Assembly: GCA_945906935.1 (NCBI GenBank)
Contig: CAMDSO010000029.1
Location: 1-38,266, forward strand
DNA: 38,266 nt
Direction of reading: 5' to 3'
From: Bordetella parapertussis
GTDB lineage: Bacteria; Pseudomonadota; Gammaproteobacteria; Burkholderiales; SG8-41
The notes below the pieces were generated by a model. The model was given only the letters and a program-made list of their open reading frames with translations, was not told where the DNA came from and searched no databases. Positions 9,317-17,599 of this stretch are shown here, piece after piece (positions within the stretch are counted from its first letter, which is position 1; the number at the start of each line of letters is the position of its first letter). The position numbers were made by a program, and so were the translations under genes.

Positions 9317-10375
9317 TCATGTCACGCGTATATGTGGCTCACCCGCCGACAGACTGCCGATTTCACGGGCACTGGCAAAACCACCGGCGCGGAATATCTC
9401 CATCACCTGCGGCGCCGTGGCGCGGTCGCAGGCGACCAGCAGACCGCCACTGGTTTGCGGATCACACAAGAGCTGGCGCTGCCATTCGGCAAAATCCGCC
9501 GGCAGCTGCGTATGCGGACCGACACTCGTCCAATTACGATCCGAGGCGCCGGTGATGTAACCCGCTTGCGCAAGATGTACTGCGGCCGACAGCACCGGGA
9601 CGTCGGCATAACGAATATCCGCCTGCAGTTTCGAACCGCGGCACATTTCGTGCAGATGCCCGAGCAGGCCGAAGCCGGTGACGTCGGTCATCGCATGCAC
9701 CCCTGGCAGCGCCGACAGCGCAATGCCCGGCGTGTTGAGTTGAGTCGTCACATCGATCATCTGTTGATAGGCTTTTTCGCGTAGCTCGCCCTTTTTCAGC
9801 GCCGCGCTCATGACGCCAACGCCGATCCCCTTGGCCAGAATCAAGACGTCACCGGCCTGCGCCAGGTTATTCCGTTTGATGCGTGCCGGATGCACCACGC
9901 CGATCGCCACCAACCCATATAGTGGTTCGGGGTTATCGATTGAATGACCGCCGGCAATCGGAATGCCCGCCGCTTTGCATACCGCTGCACCACCGGCAAG
10001 AATTTGTTGTGCCGCCTCGACCGGCAGCTTACCCAGCGGTATGCCGAGCAGCGCCAGTGCGAACAGGGGCGTGCCGCCCATTGCGTAGACATCCGAGATC
10101 GCATTGGTCGCGGCGATGCGGCCGAAATCAAACGGATCATCCACGATCGGCAGAAAGAAATCCGTCGTCGCCACGATCGCCTGCTCATCGTTCAGACGAT
10201 AAACGGCGGCGTCGTCACTCGACTCGGTGCCAACCAGCAGGTTCGGGTAGACGCCGGCCAGCGGCGAGTGGGAGAGCAAATCCGCCAGCAACGCCGGCGG
10301 TAGTTTGCAGCCTCATCCGCCGCCGTGTGAAAATGTGGTCAGTTTTATTTTTTGCGGGTCGTTTGATGGATTCAT
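9317..10375 (-). CDS. selD: Selenide, water dikinase, selenocysteine-containing (UGA recoded)
   Basis: SelD makes selenophosphate from selenide and ATP, the selenium donor for selenocysteine and 2-selenouridine. From the ATG at 10375 the frame runs 20 codons, meets TGA at 10315-10313, and continues to 9317, giving 352 residues (E. coli SelD has 347). The TGA falls in the motif HGGG-U-GCKLPP, aligned with the catalytic Cys17 region GAGCGCK of E. coli SelD, with Lys24 matching Lys20; Sec at this site is known in other bacteria, for example Haemophilus. A hairpin follows the TGA (separate entry). Further SelD blocks are LLVGTESSDDAAVY, FDFGRIAATNAISD, GGHSIDNPEPLYG, MTDVTGFGLLGHLHEMC and LLCDPQTSGGLL. 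Without recoding, only a TTG at 10291 could start the gene, and the product would lack the active site. It diverges from selU 18 bp away. Confidence 0.93.
10276..10308 (-). promoter_or_regulatory. Bacterial SECIS-like hairpin after the selD UGA
   Basis: Reading the minus-strand mRNA, nucleotides +5 to +37 after the UGA fold into an extended hairpin. The outer stem is GCAAA/UUUGC, an asymmetric internal loop is CUA opposite A, and the inner stem is CCGCCGGC/GCUGGCGG with one G-U pair; the apical loop is GUU, or wider if the top pairs open. Position directly behind the UGA and inside the coding region fits bacterial SECIS elements, which are bound by SelB. The exact apical-loop residues used by this organism's SelB are unknown. 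Confidence 0.72.
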
Positions 10376-10393
10376 AGGGCCTGTCTCTTCGAG

Positions 10394-11449
10394 GTGTCAT
10401 TGCGTAATAACGAGCCGGTTACCGTAGCACAACTCGCCGAGTTTGACGAGGTGATTGACGTGCGTTCCGAGGCGGAATTCGCCGAGGATCACATCCCCGG
10501 CGCCACCAACTGCCCGGTACTTGACAATGAAGAACACAGCCGTGTCGGCATGCTCTACAAACAGATCTCGCCTTTCGATGCGAAGAAAGTCGGTGCTGCG
10601 CTGGTCAGCCGCAACATTGCGCGCCACCTTGAAGAGAACCTCGCGCAGCGTCCGCGTCACTGGAAGCCTCTTATCTATTGCTGGCGTGGCGGCACACGCA
10701 GCGGCGCGCTAACCTCGGTATTGCAACAAATCGGCTGGCGCGCCAACCGCCTCGAGGGCGGCTACAAAACCTATCGTCGCGCGGTGATCGACGAACTTGC
10801 CGTGGCGCCCGCACGTTTTAACTGGCGCGTCATCTGCGGCCTGACCGGTTCGGGCAAGAGCCGGCTGCTGCGTGAACTGGTGCGCGCCGGCGCCCAGGTA
10901 CTTGATCTCGAAGCCCTGGCCATGCACCGCGGCTCGGTATTGGGCCACCTGCCCGACGCGCCGCAGCCCTCGCAAAAAATGTTCGAGAGCATGGTCTGGC
11001 ACACGCTGCGCGGTTTTGACCCTGCCCGCCCGGTGTTTGTTGAGTCGGAAAGCAAGAAGATCGGTAACCTGCGCACCCCGGAAGCCCTGATCGCTGCGAT
11101 GTGGGCCAGCGACTGCATCCGGCTGGAAGCCCCCCCAACCCTCAGGGTGCCGATGCTGCTCGATGAGTATGCACACTTCGTGCAAGCCCCCGAAGCACTG
11201 GGTGCCAAACTCGACTGCCTGGTGACCTTGCACGGACACGAACGTATCAACGCATGGAAGCAGCTATCGGTGGGAGGCGAGGATGCCCGGCTCGTGCAGG
11301 AGTTGCTCGAACTGCACTACGACCCCGCCTACACCCGCTCAATACTGCATCACTATCCGCGCGTCGATCAGGGTTTGCGCCTGACGGTTGGCGCGGACAG
11401 CGACGCCGAATTCGCGCGGCTTGCGGTGGCCTGCATCGCCGGCACCTGA
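10394..11449 (+). CDS. selU: tRNA 2-selenouridine synthase
   Basis: SelU (MnmH/YbbB) replaces sulfur by selenium at the wobble 2-thiouridine of certain tRNAs, using selenophosphate and passing through a geranylated intermediate. The 351-residue product has an N-terminal rhodanese domain (about 8-135) with the catalytic Cys96 in IYCWRGG, then a P-loop domain with GLTGSGKS (about 148-155), followed by DLEALAMHRGSVLG and VFVESESKKIGN, all typical of SelU. The start is either GTG 10394 or TTG 10400; the purine run GAGGTG just before the TTG could be a ribosome binding site, though its spacing is short. The gene diverges from selD, whose product supplies its selenophosphate. Confidence 0.93.
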   Translation: MSLRNNEPVTVAQLAEFDEVIDVRSEAEFAEDHIPGATNCPVLDNEEHSRVGMLYKQISPFDAKKVGAALVSRNIARHLEENLAQRPRHWKPLIYCWRGGTRSGALTSVLQQIGWRANRLEGGYKTYRRAVIDELAVAPARFNWRVICGLTGSGKSRLLRELVRAGAQVLDLEALAMHRGSVLGHLPDAPQPSQKMFESMVWHTLRGFDPARPVFVESESKKIGNLRTPEALIAAMWASDCIRLEAPPTLRVPMLLDEYAHFVQAPEALGAKLDCLVTLHGHERINAWKQLSVGGEDARLVQELLELHYDPAYTRSILHHYPRVDQGLRLTVGADSDAEFARLAVACIAGT

Positions 11450-11461
11450 GTTGCTGAAAAG

Positions 11462-11761
11462 CTACTGGCTGGCAGCGCAAATTTCCGCGCTACGCACCTT
11501 AGCGAATTGAAAATGGTTGAAGCTGCTGGCGTCCATGGTCTCTTCGTCGTCGCGAAATAGATACAGCGTATGGCCGGCAGCACGGTAACCTGCCAGCAAC
11601 GCCTCAGCCGCCATGCCGGCCGTATAAAGCTCAGCCAACAGCGCGTTGACCTCCTGCTGCGCCGCAGCAACCGCTTCTTCCAGACTTTTGTACTCCCCGA
11701 TTTGGCGCACATCACTGCTCGCACTGGCGCCCCGCTGCAAGACGGACAACTGGTATTTCAT
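11462..11761 (-). CDS. small hypothetical protein
   Basis: Unrecognised 99-residue protein. The ATG at 11761 is chosen because GGGGAG lies 5 nt upstream, a good ribosome binding site; a longer frame to 11845 exists but has no comparable site. The product (MKYQLSVLQRGASAS...) is soluble, with a central amphipathic helix (SLEEAVAAAQQEVNALLAELY) and a C-terminal strand-like segment (HTLYLFRDDEE). There is no signal peptide or membrane segment. It is convergent with selU, 12 bp from its stop. Confidence 0.6.
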   Translation of the reverse strand: MKYQLSVLQRGASASSDVRQIGEYKSLEEAVAAAQQEVNALLAELYTAGMAAEALLAGYRAAGHTLYLFRDDEETMDASSFNHFQFAKVRSAEICAASQ

Positions 11762-11989
11762 GGCAACTCCCCGCAAGGCGACCACAATGCCGGCACGCGT
11801 AAAAATAGTTCCGTTACACATTCCGCACAACCCACCCGCCGCCACTGGCGCAAAAACGCGGTGCCAGTCCCATACTGCTCATGCTTCATGGGGCTGTCGC
11901 ACCGCACTCACAATCCGAGAATTATATTCGACCTGCCGTTTTGCCCCTGAACCATACGCATATGTAATGGCTGCAAGGATATCCACCGC

Positions 11990-12400
11990 TTGTCCAGTGA
12001 GCGCAGCCGTCTCGCAGTTCTGTTCGCTGACGTCAGCGGCAGCACACGCCTGTATGAGCAAATAGGCGACACCGCGGCGTTCAACCAAATCAGCGATTGC
12101 ATTGGGATATTCACCACGGCCGCCAAAACGTGCGGTGGTTGGGTCAGCCAGTCCATTGGCGACGGCCTGATCTGTGTGTTCCCCAATGCCGATGCGGCAG
12201 CACTTGCCGCCTGCCATATGCAAGGCCGCATCAACGCGCGAACGGTATAAACAGGCAAGGTCAGACTCGCAGCCCGGATCGGTTTCTACTGCGGCCCGGT
12301 GGTGCGCACAGGCGACGATGGATACGGCGACAGCGTGCGCCCGGATATCGTCGTGATCCGATTTACCGGCGTCGCCAGCGCAAAAAATGCGGCCACCTGA
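11990..12400 (+). pseudogene. Decayed class III adenylate/guanylate cyclase domain
   Basis: The frame from a TTG at 11990 reads SRLAVLFADVSGSTRLYEQIGD and later SQSIGDGLICVFPNADAAALAAC, the start and central strand of a class III nucleotidyl cyclase catalytic domain (metal-binding Asp in FADVSGST). TAA interrupts it at 12248-12250. The same frame then resumes with RLAARIGFYCGPVVRTGDDGYGDSV, again cyclase-like, before losing similarity after GDSV, where the conserved NVAAR segment is expected; a shift of frame there gives ARISS and a stop. With a poor start, a nonsense codon and a probable indel, I read this as a pseudogene. A rare recoded or split enzyme is less likely. The gap 11762-11989 upstream shows nothing I can name. 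Confidence 0.78.
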
Positions 12401-12447
12401 GCGCCGCCCGAGTAGGCTCTCCACCGCGTGGTCGCGCTGACAGCGGC

Positions 12448-12456
12448 TGCTATAAT
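12448..12456 (+). promoter_or_regulatory. Extended -10 promoter for the arn operon
   Basis: TGCTATAAT at 12448-12456 is a perfect extended -10 element (TGnTATAAT). There is no good -35 hexamer at 16-18 bp upstream, as is usual for extended -10 promoters. Transcription would start near 12463, leaving a leader of about 34 nt before the arnT ATG. No PmrA or PhoP box was recognised by eye. Confidence 0.6.
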
Positions 12457-12496
12457 CGGGGCCCTTTCAAACGACACCCCAATCATCTTGTTTTCA

Positions 12497-14143
12497 ATGT
12501 CGGAACGTCCCCTGCGCGGGGTCTGGATCGTGCTAGCCGCGGCGCTGCTGATCTGGTGCGCCAATCTTGATTACCGCAAGCTCGCCTTGTCGGACGAAGG
12601 CCGCTATTCGGAAATTCCGCGTTATATGGCGCAAAGCGGCGACTGGGTCACACCACGCCTGAACGGCATCAAATATTTCGAAAAGCCGGCGCTTCAATAT
12701 TGGGGCACCGCGGCGGCTTATAAGGTGTTCGGCGAGCACGAGTGGACCGCCCGCTTCTGGCCCGCACTCACCGGCTTTGCCGGCCTGCTGCTGGTCTACT
12801 TTGCGGGCGGCCGCCTCTATGGCAGGCGCGCCGGCTTTTATGCCGCGCTGGTGCTGGGCAGCAGCCTCCTTTACGCGGGCATGGCGCATATCCTGACCCT
12901 CGACATGGGGCTGGCTTTTTTCATGACGCTGGCGATGATCGGTGTCGTGCTCGGCCTCGACCCGCGCGGCAGTCCACAATCGCAAAAACGCTGGATGCTT
13001 GCAGCAGCGGCCGGCTGCGCGCTGGCGGTGTTAAGCAAGGGCCTGGTCGGCATCGTGCTGCCCGGCGCGGTGGTCGTCCTCTATATGCTGATCAGGCGCG
13101 ATTTCAGCATTTTACGGCGCTTGCACCTGTTCAGCGGCGGGCTGCTCTTCCTCGCCATCAGCGCACCGTGGTTTATCGCGGTCTCCATCGCCAACCCGGA
13201 GTTCCCGCACTTTTTCTTCATCCATGAACATTTTCAGCGCTACACCACAACGGTACATCAGCGTTACCAACCCTGGTACTACTTCATTCCGATCCTGCTG
13301 CTGGGCATACTGCCGTGGCTGCTGACGCTGTTCGACGCCCTTGTCACCGCGCTGCGCCGCGAGCGCGACCGCGAGTTCGACGCCACGCTGTTTTTGCTGC
13401 TCTGGTCGGGCTTCATCTTTGCGTTTTTTTCGGTCTCGAATTCCAAGCTGCCCTCGTACATCCTGCCGATCTTTCCGGCATTGGCGCTATTGATCGGCGC
13501 GCGGTTGGCGAAAATACGCGGCCGCACGCTCGCCCTGCAACTACTGCCGATCGCGCTGATGGGTGCGTTTGGCTTGTATGCCACGCAATTCACCGACCGC
13601 CTTGCCTCGGCGGCGATTCCGGCCGAACTCTATCGCGCCCAGATGCCTTGGTTGTATGCGACAGCCGGCGTGTTGCTGGCCGGCATGCTCACCGCCATCA
13701 TACTGGGCTGGCGTGAAAAAACGCATGCGGCCATCATCGTCTGTGCGTTCACCGGCCTCATAACCACACAGCTGGCGGTGACCAGCGAAAGCGCCCTCTC
13801 CCCCGCGCACTCGACCGCTCATCTGGTGAAAAAACTGCCGGCTGATCTGACCCCTGATATGCCCTTTTACAGCATCGGCAGTTATGAACAGACGCTGCCG
13901 TTTTATCTCAAACGCACGCTAACGCTGGTCGAATTCCAGGATGAAATGGCCTTCGGCCTGCAGCAGGAACCGCAGCGCTGGATCCCGACCATCAAGGCCT
14001 TCGAGCCGGTGTGGAACGCGCACCCCTATGCGCTGGCGGTGATGGGGCCGGAAATGTACATCCAGCTACAAAAATCCGGGCTGCCGATGCAACTCATCGC
14101 GCGCGACACCGAACGCGTATTCGTGCGCACGCCACCGCGCTGA
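12497..14143 (+). CDS. arnT: ArnT-like lipid A L-Ara4N (GT83/PMT-type) glycosyltransferase
   Basis: Integral membrane glycosyltransferase of 548 residues (550 in E. coli) that transfers 4-amino-4-deoxy-L-arabinose from undecaprenyl phosphate to lipid A on the periplasmic face, lowering the charge and giving resistance to polymyxin-like peptides. Conserved first-loop residues are present: Asp and Glu in LSDEGRYSEIPR, and Lys in FEKP. About 12 transmembrane helices are followed by a periplasmic C-terminal domain. KLPSYILPIFPALALLIG near the middle is typical of ArnT. The ATG at 12497 is preferred; an upstream in-frame GTG at 12428 would overlap the promoter. It heads the operon arnT-SMR-arnC-arnA(FT)-arnA(DH)-arnD. 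Related GT39 enzymes can use other sugars, but the neighbours fix the role. Confidence 0.9.
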   Translation: MSERPLRGVWIVLAAALLIWCANLDYRKLALSDEGRYSEIPRYMAQSGDWVTPRLNGIKYFEKPALQYWGTAAAYKVFGEHEWTARFWPALTGFAGLLLVYFAGGRLYGRRAGFYAALVLGSSLLYAGMAHILTLDMGLAFFMTLAMIGVVLGLDPRGSPQSQKRWMLAAAAGCALAVLSKGLVGIVLPGAVVVLYMLIRRDFSILRRLHLFSGGLLFLAISAPWFIAVSIANPEFPHFFFIHEHFQRYTTTVHQRYQPWYYFIPILLLGILPWLLTLFDALVTALRRERDREFDATLFLLLWSGFIFAFFSVSNSKLPSYILPIFPALALLIGARLAKIRGRTLALQLLPIALMGAFGLYATQFTDRLASAAIPAELYRAQMPWLYATAGVLLAGMLTAIILGWREKTHAAIIVCAFTGLITTQLAVTSESALSPAHSTAHLVKKLPADLTPDMPFYSIGSYEQTLPFYLKRTLTLVEFQDEMAFGLQQEPQRWIPTIKAFEPVWNAHPYALAVMGPEMYIQLQKSGLPMQLIARDTERVFVRTPPR

Positions 14144-14166
14144 CCCAGGATACGAGGAGCCCGCCC

Positions 14167-14538
14167 ATGAATGCGATCAGCCTTTCCTTACTGATGACCG
14201 GCGTGCTGCTTAATGCTGGCGCCCAATTGCTGCTGAAGGCTGGCACCAACAGCGTCGGCGCCTTCGAATACAGCGCCGCCAACATCGTCCCGATCGGCTG
14301 GAAACTGGCCACCGAACCGCACATCGTCGGCGGGCTTGGTTGTTACGTCATCAGCGTCGTGGTCTGGATCATGGCACTCTCGCGCGTCGAGGTCAGCATC
14401 GCCTATCCGCTGCTCTCGGTCGGCTATGTCGTCAACGCGATTGCCGCCTATTACCTGTTTGGCGAGGCGGTGACACCGATGCGCCTGACCGGCATTGCCA
14501 TCATCATCATCGGCGTGTGGGTGGTCGCACGGTCGTAA
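14167..14538 (+). CDS. arnE: SMR-type L-Ara4N-phosphoundecaprenol flippase subunit (ArnE/ArnF-like)
   Basis: Small four-helix membrane protein of 123 residues of the EmrE/SMR superfamily. Helices lie at about 4-22, 38-58 (weaker), 64-88 and 95-122; the segment SIAYPLLSVGYVVNAIAAYYLFGE is the SMR signature region. In E. coli ArnE and ArnF together flip L-Ara4N-phosphoundecaprenol to the periplasmic side. Only one such gene is present in this operon, so it may act as a homodimer or pair with a distant partner. GAGGAG 7 nt upstream supports the ATG at 14167. It lies between arnT and arnC. ArnE and ArnF cannot be told apart by eye. Confidence 0.85.
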   Translation: MNAISLSLLMTGVLLNAGAQLLLKAGTNSVGAFEYSAANIVPIGWKLATEPHIVGGLGCYVISVVVWIMALSRVEVSIAYPLLSVGYVVNAIAAYYLFGEAVTPMRLTGIAIIIIGVWVVARS

Positions 14539-14541
14539 ACG

Positions 14542-14555
14542 CCCGATGCATCGGG
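14542..14555. repeat. Perfect 14-bp palindrome between arnE and arnC
   Basis: CCCGATGCATCGGG reads the same on both strands. It sits 3 bp after the flippase stop and 14 bp before the arnC ATG. It could be a regulator site or form a small hairpin in the mRNA; no T-run follows, so it is not a standard terminator. Confidence 0.4.
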
Positions 14556-14569
14556 TAAAATCCGGTGCC

Positions 14570-15544
14570 ATGAACACACCCCAGGTCTCGGTCGTCATCC
14601 CGGTCTACAACGAAGAGCAGACGCTGCCGTTGTTGTTTGCGCGCCTTTATCCGGCGCTCGACAAGCTGGGCCTCGCCTACGAAATTATCTTCATCAATGA
14701 CGGCAGCCGCGACCGCTCGGCGGCACTGCTGCGCCGTCAATACGAACAGCGCCCCGATGTTACGCGAGTGGTATTGTTCAACGGCAACTTCGGCCAGCAC
14801 ATGGCGATCATGGCCGGTTTTGAAAATGTGCGTGGCAGCCGTATCGTCACGCTCGACGCCGACCTGCAGAATCCGCCCGAGGAAATCGGCAATCTGCTCG
14901 CCGCCATGGATGCCGGCCACGACTACGTCGGCTCGATCCGCCGCCAGCGCCAGGACTCGGCCTTCCGCCGCTACGCCTCGCGCGCCATGAACTGGATGCG
15001 CGAACGTATCACCAAGATCCACATGACCGACCAGGGCTGCATGCTGCGCGCCTACGACCGCGCCATCGTCGATGCGATCACCAGCAGCCGCGAGATCAAC
15101 ACTTTTATACCCGCGCTGGCCTATAACTACGCAGCGAATCCGACCGAGATCATGGTCGCGCATGAAGAACGTGCCGCCGGCGAATCCAAATATTCGCTCT
15201 ACAGCCTGCTGCGTCTGAACTTTGATCTGGTGACCGGTTTTTCCATCATGCCGCTGCAGGTGTTCTCCCTGATCGGGATGACCGTGGCGGTGCTCTCGGT
15301 GCTCAGTTATATCGTCGTTATCATCGAACGCTGGGTGCACGCTGACAGCCTCAGCGCCGGCCTGCTCGCCCTCTGGGATCGCGACATCCTGCAGTTCTTC
15401 CTCACCGGTCTGGTGTTGTTCGGACTGGGTTTACTCGGCGAATACATCGGGCGCATCTACCAGCAGGTGCGTAGCCGTCCGCGTTTTCTCATCCAGGCAA
15501 TACTCGAAAAACCGGACACTGCAGGTGCGCGCCTTGCTCCATAA
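14570..15544 (+). CDS. arnC: Undecaprenyl-phosphate 4-deoxy-4-formamido-L-arabinose transferase
   Basis: GT2-family, DPM1-like transferase of 324 residues (322 in E. coli) that moves the formylated amino-arabinose from UDP to undecaprenyl phosphate on the cytosolic face. The GT-A domain (about 1-230) has VSVVIPVYNEEQTLP, the DXD motif in TLDADLQNPPEEI, and GCMLRAYDR; two C-terminal transmembrane helices (about 232-262 and 275-305) end in GLGLLGEYIGRIYQQVRSRP, the conserved ArnC tail. The ATG at 14570 places the catalytic domain at the N-terminus as in homologues; a longer frame from 14495 would add 25 unlike residues. Next genes encode the formyltransferase and decarboxylase that make its substrate. 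Confidence 0.93.
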   Translation: MNTPQVSVVIPVYNEEQTLPLLFARLYPALDKLGLAYEIIFINDGSRDRSAALLRRQYEQRPDVTRVVLFNGNFGQHMAIMAGFENVRGSRIVTLDADLQNPPEEIGNLLAAMDAGHDYVGSIRRQRQDSAFRRYASRAMNWMRERITKIHMTDQGCMLRAYDRAIVDAITSSREINTFIPALAYNYAANPTEIMVAHEERAAGESKYSLYSLLRLNFDLVTGFSIMPLQVFSLIGMTVAVLSVLSYIVVIIERWVHADSLSAGLLALWDRDILQFFLTGLVLFGLGLLGEYIGRIYQQVRSRPRFLIQAILEKPDTAGARLAP

Positions 15545-15610
15545 ACAAGCGCTACGTATTGCGCCATCACAATCTGCGCTTGATGTGGCGACAGCCGCCG
15601 CCAGCGCGTG

Positions 15611-16546
15611 ATGACTTCAGCCGTCGTCTTTGCCTATCACAACGTCGGCGTGCAGTGCCTGAACGTACTGCTGCGCCACGGCGTCGACGTGCGTCTCGTG
15701 CTCACGCATACCGATAACCCCGCCGAATTCATCTGGTTCGACAGCGTTGCCGCGTTATGCGCTGAGCATGGCATTACAGCCATCACGCCGGAAGACGCCA
15801 ACGCGCCGGAAATCCTTGACCGTGTGCGCGCCCTGCAGCCAGATTTTCTCTTTTCGTTTTACTACCGCAATATGCTGCAGCAACCGGTGCTCGATACCGC
15901 GGCCTGCGGTGCGCTCAACATGCACGGCTCCTTGCTGCCCAAATACCGCGGCCGCGTACCAATTAATTGGGCGGTGATACGCGGCGAAACCGAGACCGGC
16001 GCAACGCTGCATTACATGACCGCAAAACCCGATGCTGGCGACATTGTCGGTCAGCAGGCAGTCCCCATCCTGCCTGACGAAACCGCGGCCGCTGTGTTCA
16101 GGAAAGTCACGCAGGCCGCCGCTGAGGTACTCGACCGCAGCTTGCCCGCATTGATCGCCGGCAACGCACCACGCATCCGGCAGAACCTCACCGAGGGCGG
16201 CTATTTTGGCGGACGCAAACCGGCCGACGGTCTAATCAACTGGCAGCTCAACGCGCGCGCGATCCATAACCTGGTGCGTGGCGTGGCCCCGCCCTACCCG
16301 GGTGCATTCACAATGCTGGCAGGCGGCACGCTGAAAGTATTCCGCACGCGAGTCTGCAACGCCACTGCGGCTGGCGGCACCTCACCCAGCCTGCGTGCAG
16401 ACGGCGATGATTGTCTGGCCGTCTGTGCCGACGGCAGCACGCTACATTTGATCGAGATGGCATTCGAAGGCCAACCTTACACCGGGCGCGACTTTCTGGC
16501 ACGCTTCGGCGACAATCCGATAACACTGGAGACCACGCAGTCATGA
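15611..16546 (+). CDS. arnA: UDP-L-Ara4N formyltransferase (stand-alone ArnA N-terminal half)
   Basis: Formyltransferase of 311 residues equivalent to the N-terminal half of E. coli ArnA; it formylates UDP-L-Ara4N using 10-formyltetrahydrofolate. Conserved pieces include FAYHNVGV, TDNPAEF, FSFYYRNML, the catalytic Asn and His in LNMHGSLLPKYRGR, INWAVIRGETETGATLH, and the catalytic Asp in PDAGDIVGQQ. The C-terminal part (about 205-311) is the OB-like subdomain. In E. coli the decarboxylase is fused to it; here translation ends and the decarboxylase gene begins in an ATGA overlap. A GTG three bases upstream (15608) is an alternative start. No strong ribosome binding site is visible. Confidence 0.92.
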   Translation: MTSAVVFAYHNVGVQCLNVLLRHGVDVRLVLTHTDNPAEFIWFDSVAALCAEHGITAITPEDANAPEILDRVRALQPDFLFSFYYRNMLQQPVLDTAACGALNMHGSLLPKYRGRVPINWAVIRGETETGATLHYMTAKPDAGDIVGQQAVPILPDETAAAVFRKVTQAAAEVLDRSLPALIAGNAPRIRQNLTEGGYFGGRKPADGLINWQLNARAIHNLVRGVAPPYPGAFTMLAGGTLKVFRTRVCNATAAGGTSPSLRADGDDCLAVCADGSTLHLIEMAFEGQPYTGRDFLARFGDNPITLETTQS

Positions 16547-17586
16547 AACGCATACTGATACTCGGCGTCAACGGCTTTATCGGCCACCACCTGTCAAAAC
16601 GCATCATCGAGACCACCGATTGGGAGGTCTATGGCATGGATATGCAGACCGAGCGTATTTCGGATCTGCTCGACCAACCGCGCTTTCATTTTTTTGAAGG
16701 CGACATCACGATCAACAAGGAATGGATCGAATATCACGTGCGCAAATGCGACACGGTGCTGCCGCTGGTGGCGATCGCCACACCGGCGACCTATGTCAAG
16801 GAACCGCTGCGCGTCTTTGAACTCGATTTCGAAGCCAACCTGCCGATCGTGCGTCAATGCGTGAAATACGGCAAACGCGTGGTCTTCCCCTCGACCTCCG
16901 AGGTCTACGGCATGTGCGAAGACGGCGAGTTCGATCCGGAAATGTCCAACATGGTGCTCGGCCCGATCAACAAACCGCGCTGGATCTATTCCTGCGCCAA
17001 ACAGTTGATGGATCGCGTCATCCACGCCTACGGTATGCAGGAAGGGCTGCAGTACACGCTGTTCCGGCCGTTCAACTGGATCGGTGCAGGGCTCGACAGC
17101 ATACACACGCCGAAAGAAGGCAGCTCGCGGGTGATCACGCAGTTCCTCGGTCACATCGTGCGTGGTGAAAATATCAAACTGGTCGACGGCGGCACGCAAA
17201 AACGCGCCTTCACCTACATCAGCGACGGCATCGATGCGCTGATCAAGATCATCGACAATCCAAACGGTATTGCCAGCGGCAAGATCTACAACATTGGTAA
17301 CCCCACCAATAATTATTCGGTGCGGCAGCTGGCTGAGATGATGTTAAAGCTTGCGCTAACCTATCCCGAGTATCAGCCGACCGCGAAGAAGGTCAAACTG
17401 ATCAACACCACCTCGGCGCAGTACTACGGCAAGGGTTATCAGGACGTGCAAAACCGCGTGCCGAAAATCACCAACACCCGCGGTGATCTGAAATGGCGTC
17501 CGCAGGTCGACATGAAGACCGCGCTCAAACATATTTTTGATGCGTATCGCAACGATGTCGCCGAAGCGCGCAACCTGATGAATTAA
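16543..17586 (+). CDS. UDP-glucuronate decarboxylase (stand-alone ArnA C-terminal half)
   Basis: NAD-dependent SDR-fold enzyme of 347 residues equivalent to the C-terminal half of ArnA. It oxidises and decarboxylates UDP-glucuronic acid to the UDP-4-keto-pentose that ArnB would transaminate. The Rossmann motif GVNGFIGHH is at the N-terminus; catalytic Ser and Glu lie in STSEVYG, Tyr and Lys in WIYSCAKQ, and the Arg equivalent to E. coli Arg619 in YGKGYQDVQNRVPK. Its ATG overlaps the formyltransferase stop (ATGA), so translation is probably coupled. The high match through LPLVAIATP and FRPFNWIG supports this over other epimerases. A single gene symbol is not assigned because arnA is normally the fusion. 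Confidence 0.93.
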   Translation: MKRILILGVNGFIGHHLSKRIIETTDWEVYGMDMQTERISDLLDQPRFHFFEGDITINKEWIEYHVRKCDTVLPLVAIATPATYVKEPLRVFELDFEANLPIVRQCVKYGKRVVFPSTSEVYGMCEDGEFDPEMSNMVLGPINKPRWIYSCAKQLMDRVIHAYGMQEGLQYTLFRPFNWIGAGLDSIHTPKEGSSRVITQFLGHIVRGENIKLVDGGTQKRAFTYISDGIDALIKIIDNPNGIASGKIYNIGNPTNNYSVRQLAEMMLKLALTYPEYQPTAKKVKLINTTSAQYYGKGYQDVQNRVPKITNTRGDLKWRPQVDMKTALKHIFDAYRNDVAEARNLMN

Positions 17587-17599
17587 TGTGACGTCGGCT

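Noticed and set aside
10313-10315. TGA in selD as a plain nonsense mutation
   Set aside because: It is at the exact Sec/Cys active-site position, a downstream hairpin is present, and the coding sequence on both sides is intact, so recoding fits better than decay.
12248-12250. TAA in the cyclase remnant as programmed readthrough
   Set aside because: TAA is not a recoded codon in standard bacteria, and the downstream part also loses frame, which fits a pseudogene.
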